A stretch of DNA of 64,000 nt, from positions 479,809 to 543,808 of the forward strand of contig NW_005198751.1 in NCBI RefSeq assembly GCF_000372725.1. The letters run 5' to 3'. The position numbers and the translations under genes were made by a program. A model generated the notes under the pieces. It saw nothing but the letters and a program-made list of their open reading frames with translations. It was not told the origin of the DNA and did no database searches. This DNA comes from Emiliania huxleyi CCMP1516. Its lineage: Eukaryota; Haptophyta; Isochrysidales; Noelaerhabdaceae. Within the stretch, counting starts at the first letter, position 1. Every line of letters begins with the position of its first letter. Below, piece by piece: positions 22,101 through 30,091 of the stretch.

Positions 22101-24365
22101 AGGAGGAGGAGGAGGAGGAGGAGGAGGAGGGTAGCCGAGCAGGCGGGCGCGGCTCGCCTCCTGCCGCGTGAGGCGGGCGGCCTCCTCGTGCAGAGAGAGC
22201 AGCTCGAGCAGCGTCGACGCGTGCGCCTCCTCCGCAACGCGGGCCTCCTCCGCCGCCTGCACCGCAGCCTGCAGCCGAGCCGCCTCGCGCCGCTCCCGCC
22301 GCTCGCGCCTCCGCCGCTGCGACTCTGCCCGCCGCGCCATCACAGCCGCATCCTCCGAGTCGGGTGTGAACACCGAGTCGGGGGCGGAGTGCAAGGCGCC
22401 ACGCCGCTTGAGCCGTCGCAGCCGCTCCTCCGCCGCCCACGACGAGCTGCGCCGCGGCAGCACCGCTACCTCCTCCTCCTCTCCGCTGCCCTCCGCACCC
22501 TCCGCCACCCTGTCCGCCGCTTCTCCTGCCGCCTCCGCCCCCGCCTCCTCCTCCGCCCCTTCCGGCCCTGCTCCTGCCGCCTGCGCCTCTACCGCCCCCG
22601 CCACCACCTCCTCCGCCCCCACCGCAGCATCCCCCTTGGGCGATCGCCCCGCCAGCACCTCGCGCCTCTGCCGCTGCCGTGCGGCCCGGGCGGCCTCCGC
22701 GGCGTCAGCGGCGCGGTCCTCCGCGAGCTCCGCGCCGTCGTCCGCGCCGCCCTCCTCGTCGTCGCACTCCTCCTCCTCCTCCTCCTCCTCGCCCGACGGC
22801 TCCGCTGTCAGCGCCTCTCCGTCGGAGGAGCCGCTCGACGAGTCGCTCGCACAGTCGGCCGGGCCGCGGCTCGCTGCAGCCGCGCCAACCCACTGCTCCA
22901 CGTGAGCGAGGACGGCCTCTCGCACCTGTCGCACCTCTCGCGCGGCCTCGGCGGCCTGGTCCATCGCCTCGAGCGCCTCGCGCACGAACGCCGCCACGCG
23001 CGCCTCGCTGCCGCCCCCCTTGCCCGCCTCCTCCTCGCCGTCGCAGCCTCCGCTGTAGAGAGCCAGCTCCGCGACTGCGCCGAGCGACGCGCGACGAGAC
23101 GAGTCGCCGCTGTCGGCCTTGAGCGAGCCCGAGAGGCGGCCCGCGAGCAAAGCGGCGCACGACGGCCCCGTCCCGCTCAGCAGCGTCTCGAGCCGCCTCA
23201 GCGCAGAGACGACAACGTCGCGCTCGAGCGGCGCTGCGCCAGTCGCAGCCACGCCAGCGCCGGAGGGCGTGGCGGCACGAGGGCGGACCAGCGCGAGGTC
23301 CGAAGAGGAGCCTGCCGCTGCCGGCGCGGCGGCGCCTTGCCGCCCCGCCGCTCCGCTCCCGGCTAACACGCCGGCGCCGGATGCGAGCGCCGCGCCGTCG
23401 CTGCAAGCGGCGCTGCCCCGAGTGGAGAGGTCGAGCAGAGCGCCCTTGCAGGAGGGGGAGCGCGAGGCGCGCGCCGCCCACACCGCCGCCGCCGCCGCCG
23501 CCGCCGGTGTGGGCGTGTGCGGTGGCAGCGGCGGCGGCGGCGCCTGCGGGGATTGCAGGGGTTGCGCGCGGGCTGGCCTGCGCAGAAAGCGCGCCAGGAG
23601 CGACTCGGCGGGGCGGGTGGTGGCGACTGCCGAGTGGCGGCCCGGCCGGAAGAGGAGCGGCCGCTCGCCCGCCCGCCCGAAGGAGAGCTCGACGCAAGCT
23701 CCCGCCGTGTTGACGTCCACCGCAGCACGCAGCTTGCCAAGCAGAGCAGTGGCGGGCGCGGCGCCGGCCAGCAGCGCCTCCTGCTCGTCCGAGGAGAGGA
23801 GCGGGAGGAGGGCGGTCGGCGGCCAGGCGACGCCCAACTGCCTGCCGTTGAGCGTGAAGAAGATGCCCGCCCCCGCCTCCCACCCGCACCCGACCGTGTC
23901 GCCCACGCCAAAGGAGGGCCCAAAGGGAGCGCCGCCGACAAAGGCGCCGCCGCCGCCGCCAGAGGCGGCGCGCGTGTGTGTGGGCGTGCGCGGGAAGACG
24001 TCGCCCCGAGCGCCTCGCGAGGAGTGATAGTACAGGTATCGTCGCCCGGGTGGCGCGCCGGGAGCGGCAGGCGGCGACGTAATGCAGAGGCCGACGCCGA
24101 CGGCGCCGAGAGGCTGCAGCCCTCCGCCGGTGGTCTTGACGAGCACCTCAAAGTAGAGCTCCGGAGCTGCGGCGGCCGCCAGAATCAGCACCGGCTGCTG
24201 AGGCCGATTGCCTGGCGCCGGGCGCCGAAACTGCTGCGAGCTTCCGGCCGGGTCCTCACTGGAGCTGTGCTCCGAGCCGAGGAATAGGGCGGTCGGCCCC
24301 TGCACGACAAACTCGCTGGATGCGGTGAATAGGTCGCTGCCTCCTGGCACTGTGGAGCCCTGCAT
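16200..24365 (-). CDS. Giant SPRY-ARM-LRR-CHAT-STAND NTPase protein (NLR/caspase-like architecture)
   Basis: A 2721-codon minus-strand frame starts at 24365. Regions in order: a B30.2/SPRY domain, about residues 69-240 (YFEVLV; GWEAGAGIFFTLNGRQLG); a long acidic, Pro-rich linker; Armadillo/HEAT-like repeats, about 790-1420; RNI-type leucine-rich repeats, about 1840-1985 (LAALSLAGNGL, LRHLSLRRNRLGD, LESLDLSSNGLT, LTALDLRSNPLG); a CHAT caspase-like peptidase, about 2130-2340, with catalytic His2206 in LHYSGHG and Cys2253 in FVSACFSE; and a STAND (NB-ARC/NACHT-like) NTPase, with Walker A GPRGIGKS at 2396-2403 and Walker B LLVLDN near 2492. Known CHAT and STAND proteins act in immunity and programmed death, so a sensor-switch-protease role is an inference. 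Bases 22065-22157 may be an in-frame intron, giving about 2690 residues. No C-terminal TPR or WD array follows. Confidence 0.85.
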   Translation of the reverse strand: MQGSTVPGGSDLFTASSEFVVQGPTALFLGSEHSSSEDPAGSSQQFRRPAPGNRPQQPVLILAAAAAPELYFEVLVKTTGGGLQPLGAVGVGLCITSPPAAPGAPPGRRYLYYHSSRGARGDVFPRTPTHTRAASGGGGGAFVGGAPFGPSFGVGDTVGCGWEAGAGIFFTLNGRQLGVAWPPTALLPLLSSDEQEALLAGAAPATALLGKLRAAVDVNTAGACVELSFGRAGERPLLFRPGRHSAVATTRPAESLLARFLRRPARAQPLQSPQAPPPPLPPHTPTPAAAAAAAVWAARASRSPSCKGALLDLSTRGSAACSDGAALASGAGVLAGSGAAGRQGAAAPAAAGSSSDLALVRPRAATPSGAGVAATGAAPLERDVVVSALRRLETLLSGTGPSCAALLAGRLSGSLKADSGDSSRRASLGAVAELALYSGGCDGEEEAGKGGGSEARVAAFVREALEAMDQAAEAAREVRQVREAVLAHVEQWVGAAAASRGPADCASDSSSGSSDGEALTAEPSGEEEEEEEECDDEEGGADDGAELAEDRAADAAEAARAARQRQRREVLAGRSPKGDAAVGAEEVVAGAVEAQAAGAGPEGAEEEAGAEAAGEAADRVAEGAEGSGEEEEVAVLPRRSSSWAAEERLRRLKRRGALHSAPDSVFTPDSEDAAVMARRAESQRRRRERRERREAARLQAAVQAAEEARVAEEAHASTLLELLSLHEEAARLTRQEASRARLLGYPPPPPPPPPPPPPPFDCDCCRQASRAYLLGVADRLDNDAVAGQPELARGLVALEEVVLLAASPPLATQLCAAALLSRLSRSPELARAVLRGGGLGPLCALWEGGRKPVALAGGGSAGSGSGEAGLVPLIGPWEGAGAWDRAGGGGGGDDEGGEGDADAELASAYAAETLAHLVIAAPNEALRAALLREGVLAPLLAITAPPIAADALPLPLAPRARVFALLSLPDASLEGDAAATRAAVESLLRSEWRAEAQQTGAQALLSLASRADARSTTTTEAAAVREALVLGWRTADAAAADAAAAAESATRDTHWAHSAASSPSGGVSPLFRLLELSASADVPTARCGVGALRHLSRADELRPPMLREPGLLQGLVLLSSAEDARVQRHAFHALLNLATPPPGHSLQYELVSGGTDPLVAPLIALLPAMPIVAVAAGEDLELQHACSRLLHLLCRRGQHAPDLAAAVAPPAVALLDSPHPLAAAAAARAATRLADAAGSDGCVALLDAGALPPLVSLLTGRFRSGDDASAHAAEALIALAKSRRRPGAFCSPALFRALAAQLPRLATLEAQPRHGVAALWCLSAACDDPAGAQLLASHFAAGDPAAPAAAEWLAAVRRVAPPLRDAHEAAARLLCDLSLLAMHGAARHDEGGGGGGGGGGGGSALAAAPQARAQGAPRVDSPQARATRPGSEGADATSEAKDSAPSPPPLVALGSSSSHADTSSLLSALTPTLGVLLLAALPPVASFRSPSPRSPQLSSAPTPTTPRTPSPRSQGAEPLPGPSPRGTLTSAASEDGWTSAAALLCQAVCQAAQAASSAAAAGPARAASHSPQRELVSSVAQPLVDMLVAEPEAMGEAALKALAALGFPPEMHAILHLSSHDPAHLVDWWVAHSALALADGAPRPAAAAASPDAGAGGAGTSGSAASPHTPAPLLVVAADAFREAGEERVVCAPPKSRHTLVVADRELASFSWGPVLARLVEDHPQLCAIGFERCGFGPDFVESLCSLLASGAPQIHTLSFRGPPPAPASREASLQREASLQRDGASSSLRRAGSASTSGGSGRASPRNSGPVSPAAFDLVADSPERSSGGSSEGPLAFLPVHLPGSVRALHLEAGALHPHTARLLINALPRATSLAALSLAGNGLRSADVVPLCSLFEPQGGGAPPGCALRHLSLRRNRLGDAGARILFESLAAGGRAGSCSLESLDLSSNGLTGLAVEPLCALLGALPSLTALDLRSNPLGSATAARAAKAVAAKAAAAGGAGSPWAKKTFAAVGALPGLIASLPATISARSRAKDLLIAVLTNSTLIDLRLDSGLLEPKEVAQLLAKLARNRDAHQRYLDHAHAGASLPEHLNPACTPRAAASGRSLTGSLSFQRRSRSAGVPAGGGAPPMIGVIFSNPLACTDASGKVLPMETLDVARERALICDSFGEARRAVRLRFEHATTDRLRTLVTLGTCVGLHYSGHGDPSYLSMEDGRGGAHFVQVDRLRRLLQAGSASGGTASLSFVFVSACFSEAAAQAFVEVGVPHVIAVRRNSRVSDPAAHAFTRAFYLALAVGEKVRAAFDIGKQAVVNAPSVPAGEREAATFLLLPPDAPHDEAILPNLTHVDRWEPPAPPRSTLAGPLPTAPEAFLGRNVETYRAVSAVLDRRLVSVVGPRGIGKSAVALAALDFLVQRHYFSDGVLYVDASLATEPAHLAKVIAARTAALAPRGEVAAAAEAAAAAGPRASGAGRDADLLVEAAAPLLRLHCLLVLDNLSTQVVGHDAFLALLTALVSAPRMRTLLTAVAPVGQPLQGAAEKVVELLPLSPQNTARLLCRLSPRALVLSEIEGATSGADFVRRLARHPAVAALRGNPSLVKSAALRLVDLDGTHVPLGELHRVLVTEGELALRSRSPSTASELSSRAPSPSAVADCLAALSRPPPVRVVATRPSATPPRPPPEPSAAGPQPEPVPPESPAAMARIEVPPDAAEAHRRNTYECG
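22065..22157 (-). other. Poly-Pro/(GGA)n segment, possible in-frame GC-AG intron of the giant gene
   Basis: A (GGA)n run at 22085-22131 would encode about fourteen prolines. The segment is bounded on the sense strand by two near-copies of GCGAGCCGCGCC.xCCTGCTCGG. Removing 93 bases between GAG|GC and CAG|GC joins QE to ASRAYLLG without a frame change. Both reading through and splicing are possible. Confidence 0.5.
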
Positions 24366-24784
24366 GTCGGCTTACGACCTGCACATGCTGCTGTGCGTCT
24401 CTCACGCCAACAGGCCGGACCGCAGCGCACGCCGCGCGAAATTTGTTTCTTCTTTTCGGTTCGCGTCGGAATAGACGGAAACTGCTCCGGGTTGGGCTAG
24501 ATCTAGGACAACGGGAAGGCGCGAGTCGTGCTAATTAAGCCCGGAAAGATGAGAAAACGTCCGAGCTGGAAGTACTGTGCCGACCGGGTCTCACAGCTCA
24601 CACCACAGCGCACAGGACATGGACATGGTCTCGCACACCTCGGAGAGGGGCAACACCCGGCCATGAGGCACAGGCCCCGTCGGCCAGAACACAACTCACA
24701 ACGCGACAGCAGAACAACACACTACACAGCAGCAGCACCCGCCACCCCCGCTCCACACACCACACGCCCGGCACAGCCGCTCAC
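24366..24784. other. Intergenic, upstream of the giant gene and 3' of the sulfotransferase
   Basis: No frame of interest. CA-rich around 24700-24775. It must hold the promoter of the giant gene. Confidence 0.5.
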
Positions 24785-26714
24785 TTAGGACGGCGCGCCC
24801 CAATTCCCCCGGTAGAAGCGCCTGTCGTCGAGCGCCTCGGCGAGATCGCGGTTGAAGGGCGCGTAGAAGGCGCGCACCGCGCGGGAGTGGTGCGCCGGCG
24901 CCTCCCCGTGCCTGCGCACGGTCTGCTCGAGCTCGTCGCCCTCCTTGACGCGCCGCGCGTCCGCCTCCTCCTGCTGCGACGCCTCCCTCAGCCCGAGCCA
25001 GCGCCACACGAGGCGGGTCGACCTGCTCCACACGCGCTGACTGTGAATAGGCGCTGTTCACAGCCCGCGCCACACGAGGCGGGTGTACCGCATCGGGCGA
25101 GCAAAGTGCTCGCTCGACGGCAGGACGAGTAGCCGCTCGGGCGCAAAGTAGGCTTGCCACTCGGGGAGGAAGGCGGAGTACATCCCCTGAGCGGGGGGAG
25201 AGAGGCGCGGCGGTGAGGAGGGCCGGAGGGCGGCGGCGAGGAGGGCAGGAGGGGCAACGGTGACCTTGATGAGCTGGTCGCAGTGGTAGTAGACGTCCGC
25301 CTCGGGCCCGTCACAGATGCAACAGATACAGCCGAGACATAGCCGAGATGTAGCCGAGACATAGCCGAGATGTAGCCGAGACATAGCCGAGACATAGCCG
25401 AGATGTAGCCGAGATCTAGCCGAGATAGTAGCAGACGTTCCGCCTGCTCAGGCCCGTGGCCCTCGAAGCGGAGTGCGCACGGCCGAACGCCGTGCCGTGA
25501 GGCGCACCTGCAGTGCAGAGGTGGGCGAGAGGTGGGCGAGTGGTGGCCGAGAGGTGGCGCTAGAGGTGGGCGAGAGGTAGAGGTGGCCGAGAGGTGATCG
25601 AGAGGTGGGCGAGTGGTGGCGCTAGAGGTGGGCGATACGCACGAGTGCCACGCCGCGCTCTGGTTGCCAAAGTAGCCTCCGAAGCCGGCGGCCCCCTGCC
25701 CGTATTTGGCCGGGTACTGGCCGTAACTGTGGAAGGCGATCCAGAGCCTGCGCCGCGAACACACACGTCGACGTGAGGGCGGGAAGGCAAAGTCTCGCGC
25801 AGTGTTCAGAGCATCGCGTGGGTACACGGGCGTGTGAAGACAGCTGAATACGGCTGAATGCCGCCGCATGCAGCTGAGCACAGCCGCAGATGTGCCCTCT
25901 TATCTCTCTTCCGCATCTGGAGAGCCAGATCCGCTCAGCGGGCTCCCGGAGCATCACGACGACGCGCAGCGCCGGCAGCAACGTCGTGGCGAAAGCGGGC
26001 AGGTTGAAGGAAAGCGGCGAGGTTGCGGCGGTGGCGCGGCCGTAGCAGTGGTCGGCGCGGTACCTTACGGGACGTGTCACGGAAGGGTCCACGACGGCAG
26101 TGGCGCGGCACCCGCCCTCTTGCGGAAGAGGGTGTATCTCGGCTCTATCTCGGCTACTCCAGGCGGCGGCACCCGCCGTCGGAGCCCTTCTTGCGGTTGG
26201 CGCAGGCGGAGGGCGCGCCGCGTTGAGGAGGGTTCGCCTTGCACTCTCGGTAGCACGCGTCAAAGGCATCGAGGTAGCGATAGTGCAGCCGGAGCGACTC
26301 GGCAAACATGAAGGTGAAGGAGGCAGGAGACGCGTCGCCGAGGAGCGAGTCGGGCGCGGCGTCGAGGGCAGCGAGCGTGGCGTCGCCCGAGAAGCGGCTC
26401 GTGTACGTCTCAAAGTTGCCCGCGCGCGAGCGCGGGTGGTTGGTCCACCAGTGCGAGAGCGCATCGTGCCGGCTGGGGATGAGGCTGTGTGCCTTTAGCC
26501 GCCTCCACAGGTCGGCCGTGCCCGACTGCAGCGCGCCGGCGACAAAGAAGGCGGGCAGGCACCGCAAGCGGCTCGTCTCGTTGCGACGCCAGCACGGTGA
26601 CGCCAGGCTCGGCTGCAGCGGCAGTGGCAGCTCCGCAAAGACGTCGGGAGCCGCCGCGCGCACCTCGGCCAGCCGCGTCGACAGCGGGAGCGGCGTGTGC
26701 GGGCTGTGGGTCAT
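24785..26714 (-). CDS. Carbohydrate sulfotransferase, CHST15 (GalNAc4S-6ST)-like, seven exons
   Basis: Predicted Golgi-type PAPS-dependent sulfotransferase of about 423 residues. Exons in gene order: 26177-26714, 25926-26118, 25643-25747, 25444-25507, 25265-25300, 25089-25186, 24785-25022. All phases agree. Motifs: CLPAFFVAGALQSGTADLW is the 5'-phosphosulfate loop, HWWTNHPR the CHST15-type HWW, LRVVVMLREPAERIW the 3'-phosphate-binding strand and helix. AFHSYGQYPAKYG, DVYYHCDQLIK and GMYSAFLPEWQAYF continue the fold, and SEHFARPMR lies near the end. Start: ATG at 26714; a Met 20 codons upstream is possible. No clear signal anchor precedes it, so the N-terminus may be incomplete. Several inferred introns are GC-AG and two are bounded by exon copies. 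Junctions one and two are the least certain. Confidence 0.78.
25325..25430. repeat. 11-bp minisatellite (ACATAGCCGAG) inside a sulfotransferase intron
   Basis: About nine alternating ACATAGCCGAG/ATGTAGCCGAG units fill the intron 25301-25443. Confidence 0.9.
25515..25640. repeat. GAGGTGGGCGA minisatellite inside a sulfotransferase intron
   Basis: Degenerate 10-12-base units of GAGGTGGGCGAG/GTGGTGGCC type fill the intron 25508-25642. Confidence 0.85.
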
Positions 26715-27089
26715 ATTGTGTTGCGATGGCGGGCCGACAAGCGCGAACCGTATTTCTTTTTGGCATTTTGGCATCCAAAAAACTTTGGGAAAAATACAGA
26801 CAGACCTTCTTCCCGGCCCGCTCCTTCCTTTGTGATTTCATGTCGTTGGCTCACGCCAGTTCGCAGTTGGGCTGTCTGTCCGAGGAGCGAGGTTTACCGG
26901 CAAACAAAAAGGAAAACAGATGGTCCCCAGCACTTTGCGTTTCCGGAAATTTCCAGGGAAAACAGAGGGTGTTTGGTGCTCCATTCTGGAAACTCGCGAG
27001 TTTCCCTGACTGAGTTTGAAAGCTGGTCTGGGGCAAAATCTGAGGCAAAATTGAGGAAATCGACAAAATACCCAGGCGGTCGCAGGGTA
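26715..27089. other. Intergenic, lower GC than its surroundings
   Basis: No gene seen. Compositionally more AT-rich than the flanking coding DNA, as expected for a promoter of the sulfotransferase. Confidence 0.45.
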
Positions 27090-27310
27090 ATTTTGGCACG
27101 CCCGAGGAGGTCGCGAACCGCGACGGCCACGCCGACCGCCTCGAGGAGCAGCCAGGCGATCTCGAGGTGGCCCTTCTGGCATGCCATGAACAGCGGCGTG
27201 GCGCCGTCCTCTGCGGCCTGGCTGACCGCAGCGCCCGCCTCGAGAAGCAGCTGGGCGCACTCGAGGTGGCCGTTCTGGCACGCAGCGAACAGCGGCGTGG
27301 CGCCACTCTG
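27090..27310 (-). pseudogene. Ankyrin-repeat fragment
   Basis: The minus strand from about 27305 to 27115 reads two consecutive ankyrin repeats: GATPLFAACQNGHLECAQLLLEAGA and then GATPLFMACQKGHLEIAWLLLEA. A CCCAG acceptor-like site lies just upstream. No start, further repeats or stop-proximal domain can be attached, so it is an isolated exon or a gene scrap. Confidence 0.6.
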
Positions 27311-27446
27311 GGAGTCTCTGGTGTTTTTTTGTTACAAATGTACGGATTTACGGATTTACGGATCGACGCCCCTCCCTCCCCGTCCCGCGGCCCGGCCGTG
27401 AGACGCGCATCTACGAATCAAGTTGGTGCCGGCATGTGCGAGTGTA

Positions 27447-27556
27447 GGGAGGGAGGGAGGGAGGGAGGGAGGGAGGGAGGGAGGGAGGGAGGGAGAAGGG
27501 GGGGGGGGGGGGGGGAGGGGGGAGGGAGGGGGGGAGGGAGGGAGGGAGGGAGACCC

Positions 27557-27626
<70 letters not shown>

Positions 27627-27652
27627 TGAGAGAGAGCGAGAGAGATGAGCAC
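27447..27652. repeat. (GGGA)n / (GA)n microsatellite block
   Basis: GGGA units, then a G-run, then about 90 bases of GA, probably in or just beyond the 3' part of the secreted-protein gene. Confidence 0.92.
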
Positions 27653-27676
27653 ACCACAGCGACCACTGATTCGAGC

Positions 27677-28875
27677 GCATAGGTGATGGGGCGGTCGATG
27701 TAGCTGGTTGTAGCGAACCACTGAAGATAATCGGAGGCCGTCGTGAAGTACTTCATGCCCAAGGCACTTTGAACGGCGATGTCCACGTTGCTCGGATCAA
27801 CAAGCGAGGCGAGAAAGCTGTTGAGAAAGCTAGGGTTTTGGGTCCCCAAGAAAAAGCTAAGGTTTCCGATGCCGGCAAGCAAACCCTCGATGTTGGCCAG
27901 CTCAGCTGGAGTGTTGCTTGGCGAGGCAAACATCGACGTGCAGCCCGTGTATCCAAGAGGCGGCACCGGGGAGAGCTGGCACGGCGCAGCGGGGAGCGGC
28001 GGCGGCTCCGGTGGCACGAAGCCGTCAGCTAGCCATGCTTGGAAGCTGGTGTAGTTGCGGTACTTGGCGGTTGGTCCGTCAAAGTAGAGCTCTTGCGACA
28101 CAGCCTTGCCGCTTCCCAATGGGTCAAACTGGTAGACGTACAACACGTTCGGGATGTAGAGCCCCCACGCAGATACGAAGGAGGTGGTGGCAAACACCGT
28201 ATTGTCCTTGGCGTCGATCTCAATCTTGTCCCCGTGACCGAGGAGCCCGTGCACATAGGTCTGGAACTGAACCACACGCTCCAGCCAGGGCAGGAGGTTC
28301 GGATAGTGCTCTCGACCAAACTCCCCGTACGCCGTGAACGGGTAGTTTTCCGGGTCGAGCGGAAGACTGATAACCGGGGTGATATCCCCTGCGGGCGGCG
28401 GCGACGGCTCAGTGTGGAGGATTCAATGCGACTAGACGCAGCTGCTTACGTGTGGGGTCGGCGCTAGGCTGGGAGCGAGTGAAGGCGCACCGCCGGCAAA
28501 CGCATCAAAGGCACCGCGTACTGCTCTGACGTTTGCGCACTCGCCGCAGCCGTTGCAGCCCGCCCACTCGCACTTCTCCTCCATCGGCTGCGTCCGGTAG
28601 GCGCAGTACGTCTTGCACTGTGCGGGCGGGGAAGGAGGCGGAACCGAGCACTCCGTGCAGCCTCCGCACCCTGCCCACTCGCACTTCTCCTCCCAGGGCT
28701 GGGTCGCGACTGGGCAGTGCGGCATGCACGGCAGGCAGGGTACGCAGGTGTCGCATCCGGCCCAGCCGCACTTCTCCTCCATCGGATGGGTCCGGTAGGG
28801 GCAGTACGTCTTGCACTCGGCGAGGGCCGTTGGGAGGTAGACGGCGAGGAGACTGAGAGCCCGGAGCGGCGACAT
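27677..28875 (-). CDS. Secreted Cys-rich repeat protein, two exons, unknown family
   Basis: Exon 1 (28450-28875) begins with a signal peptide (MSPLRALSLLAVYLPTALA). Three tandem modules follow with the pattern C..YC..RT.PMEEKC.WAGC..C..C; the second is diverged (HCPVATQPWEEKCEWAGC). A 42-base GT-AG intron (28408-28449) joins a Pro-rich hinge in frame to exon 2. Exon 2 starts DITPVISLPLDPENY and carries an uncharacterised domain with FGREHYPNLLPWLERVVQF, YVHGLLGHGDKIEID and LYVYQFDPLGSGK. A Pro-rich linker and a helical C-terminal region come after it. Secretion is likely. The 3' end is unclear: the frame runs into the (GA)n tract, so a further intron near 27677 is probable. I recognise no named family. 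Confidence 0.65.
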
Positions 28876-28971
28876 GTGTGCGAAGGTCAGGACTCGGGCT
28901 GCTATCCACCACGCGCTTGCGAAACAATGAATGCTGGGTGAACCGTAAAAGTTTGTGTTTCAAATAGTGCT

Positions 28972-29067
28972 AAATAGTGCGTGAGGCGACAAACACTACC
29001 TTTCGGGCTACCCTTCCAAATTTAAATAGTGCGTGAGGCGACAAACACTACCTTTCGGGCTACCCTT
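28972..29067. repeat. 44-bp direct repeat, two copies 52 bp apart
   Basis: Bases 28972-29015 and 29024-29067 are essentially identical (AAATAGTGCGTGAGGCGACA...). The block lies between the secreted-protein promoter and the retroelement relic. Confidence 0.92.
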
Positions 29068-29161
29068 GTATAAAATGAACTCGGGGGCACGGGACGCGGC
29101 ACGAACGGGGCACAAACGCCAGGCTACAAAGACGGGGAGGCACGTAGTGACGCAGGGGAGT

Positions 29162-30091
29162 CTAGGCGACGGCGGCGTCCTCCGACGCCGCGGCGAGCCT
29201 GAGCTCGGTCGCAATCTCTTCCGCCGCCGCGAGCTGCAGCGCGACTGACATGCGCTGGGCCTGCAGCGACAGCCACGACCGCGTCGACCAGCTCGCCTCG
29301 TCCTCGTGCTGCCGCTTCGAGAGCTTGTTGCGCACCTTGTCCTTCATCTGGTAGAACAGCCGTTTGACCGCGTTGCACCACCCGCCGAAGGTTTCAAACA
29401 GGTACATCTGCACGTCGGTGTCCGAGCGCGAGAGGGCGTGCGCGTAGTCCGCCTTCTTGTACGCCACATAGCCGCCGCCGTCGCTCGGCCTGAAGTCGCC
29501 GTCCCCGACAGCGCCGCGCTGCTCGAGGCCGAGGAGTGGACGCCGATCGGGTAGACGTACTTGGCCTGGCCCTTGTCCAGCTGGCTCTGGACGTGGGCGG
29601 GCCCGTACTTGCCCTCGCGGTACTCCACGACGCCGATCCTGCAGCCGAGCGCCTCGCAGAGCACCGTGAGCGATAACCCGCCGCCCCAGCCGCCGCGGCC
29701 GATCGCCTGCGCCTCCTGCTCGAGGATCCGGCCGACGCCGTCCTCGCCCGACGCGGGCAGCGCCTCCACGGTAGCGAGGAGCAGCCTGCACGAGGCGGAG
29801 CGCAGCGGCGCGGCGTCGAGGTCCCTCGCTCCCGCTCCTCTCCCGGAAGACGCGCGCCGGCCCGGGTGACTCGCTTGCGAGGTAGATCCCGTTCCAGCCA
29901 GAGGCCGCGTGACCACCACGGGGACGGCTGGTCGAAGGAGGAGAGGTCATCCGGATGTGGGCGGGACGCCCCCGGGCACCTGGTTGCTCTCCTCTTCCAG
30001 AGTCCCTCCCGACGGGGACCGGTCTTAGGCCATTCCAACGGCCAGACCGCTCGCTTAAGGCTGATTGGCTAGACGAGCGGTCTACCTCCAA
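29162..30091 (-). mobile_element. Second non-LTR reverse transcriptase relic, C-terminus, with an OTU-like stretch
   Basis: The C-terminal block contains YLFETFGGWCNAVKRLF, then ASWSTRSWLSLQAQRMS and an Ala/Glu-rich end. It matches the ETFGG..SARSW..QR pattern that I associate with algal non-LTR elements and aligns by eye with the relic at 9.3 kb. Just upstream, in another frame, a stretch with GRGGWGGGLSLTVLCEALGC resembles the second half of an OTU-type cysteine protease domain, but no catalytic Cys box was identified. The element is broken, with at least one break. Confidence 0.5.

Noticed and set aside
20202-23366. 1054-codon plus-strand frame opposite the giant gene
   Set aside because: Arg/Ala/Gln-rich text with no domains. 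It is the antisense shadow of a GC-rich coding frame whose own translation has clear domains.
27418-27725. Ser-Leu and Arg-Glu frames
   Set aside because: Pure translation of (GA)n and (GGGA)n microsatellites. The same applies at 47.74-47.92 kb.
28408-28449. Doubt whether a 42-base intron is real
   Set aside because: I kept the intron: donor GTAAGC, an AG acceptor, a stop codon in the unspliced frame and exact frame restoration outweigh its small size.
9288-30091. LTR retrotransposon or virus-like origin for the two reverse-transcriptase relics
   Set aside because: No flanking LTRs, capsid, protease or integrase text was seen; the LP..MGG and ETFGG patterns fit non-LTR elements better.
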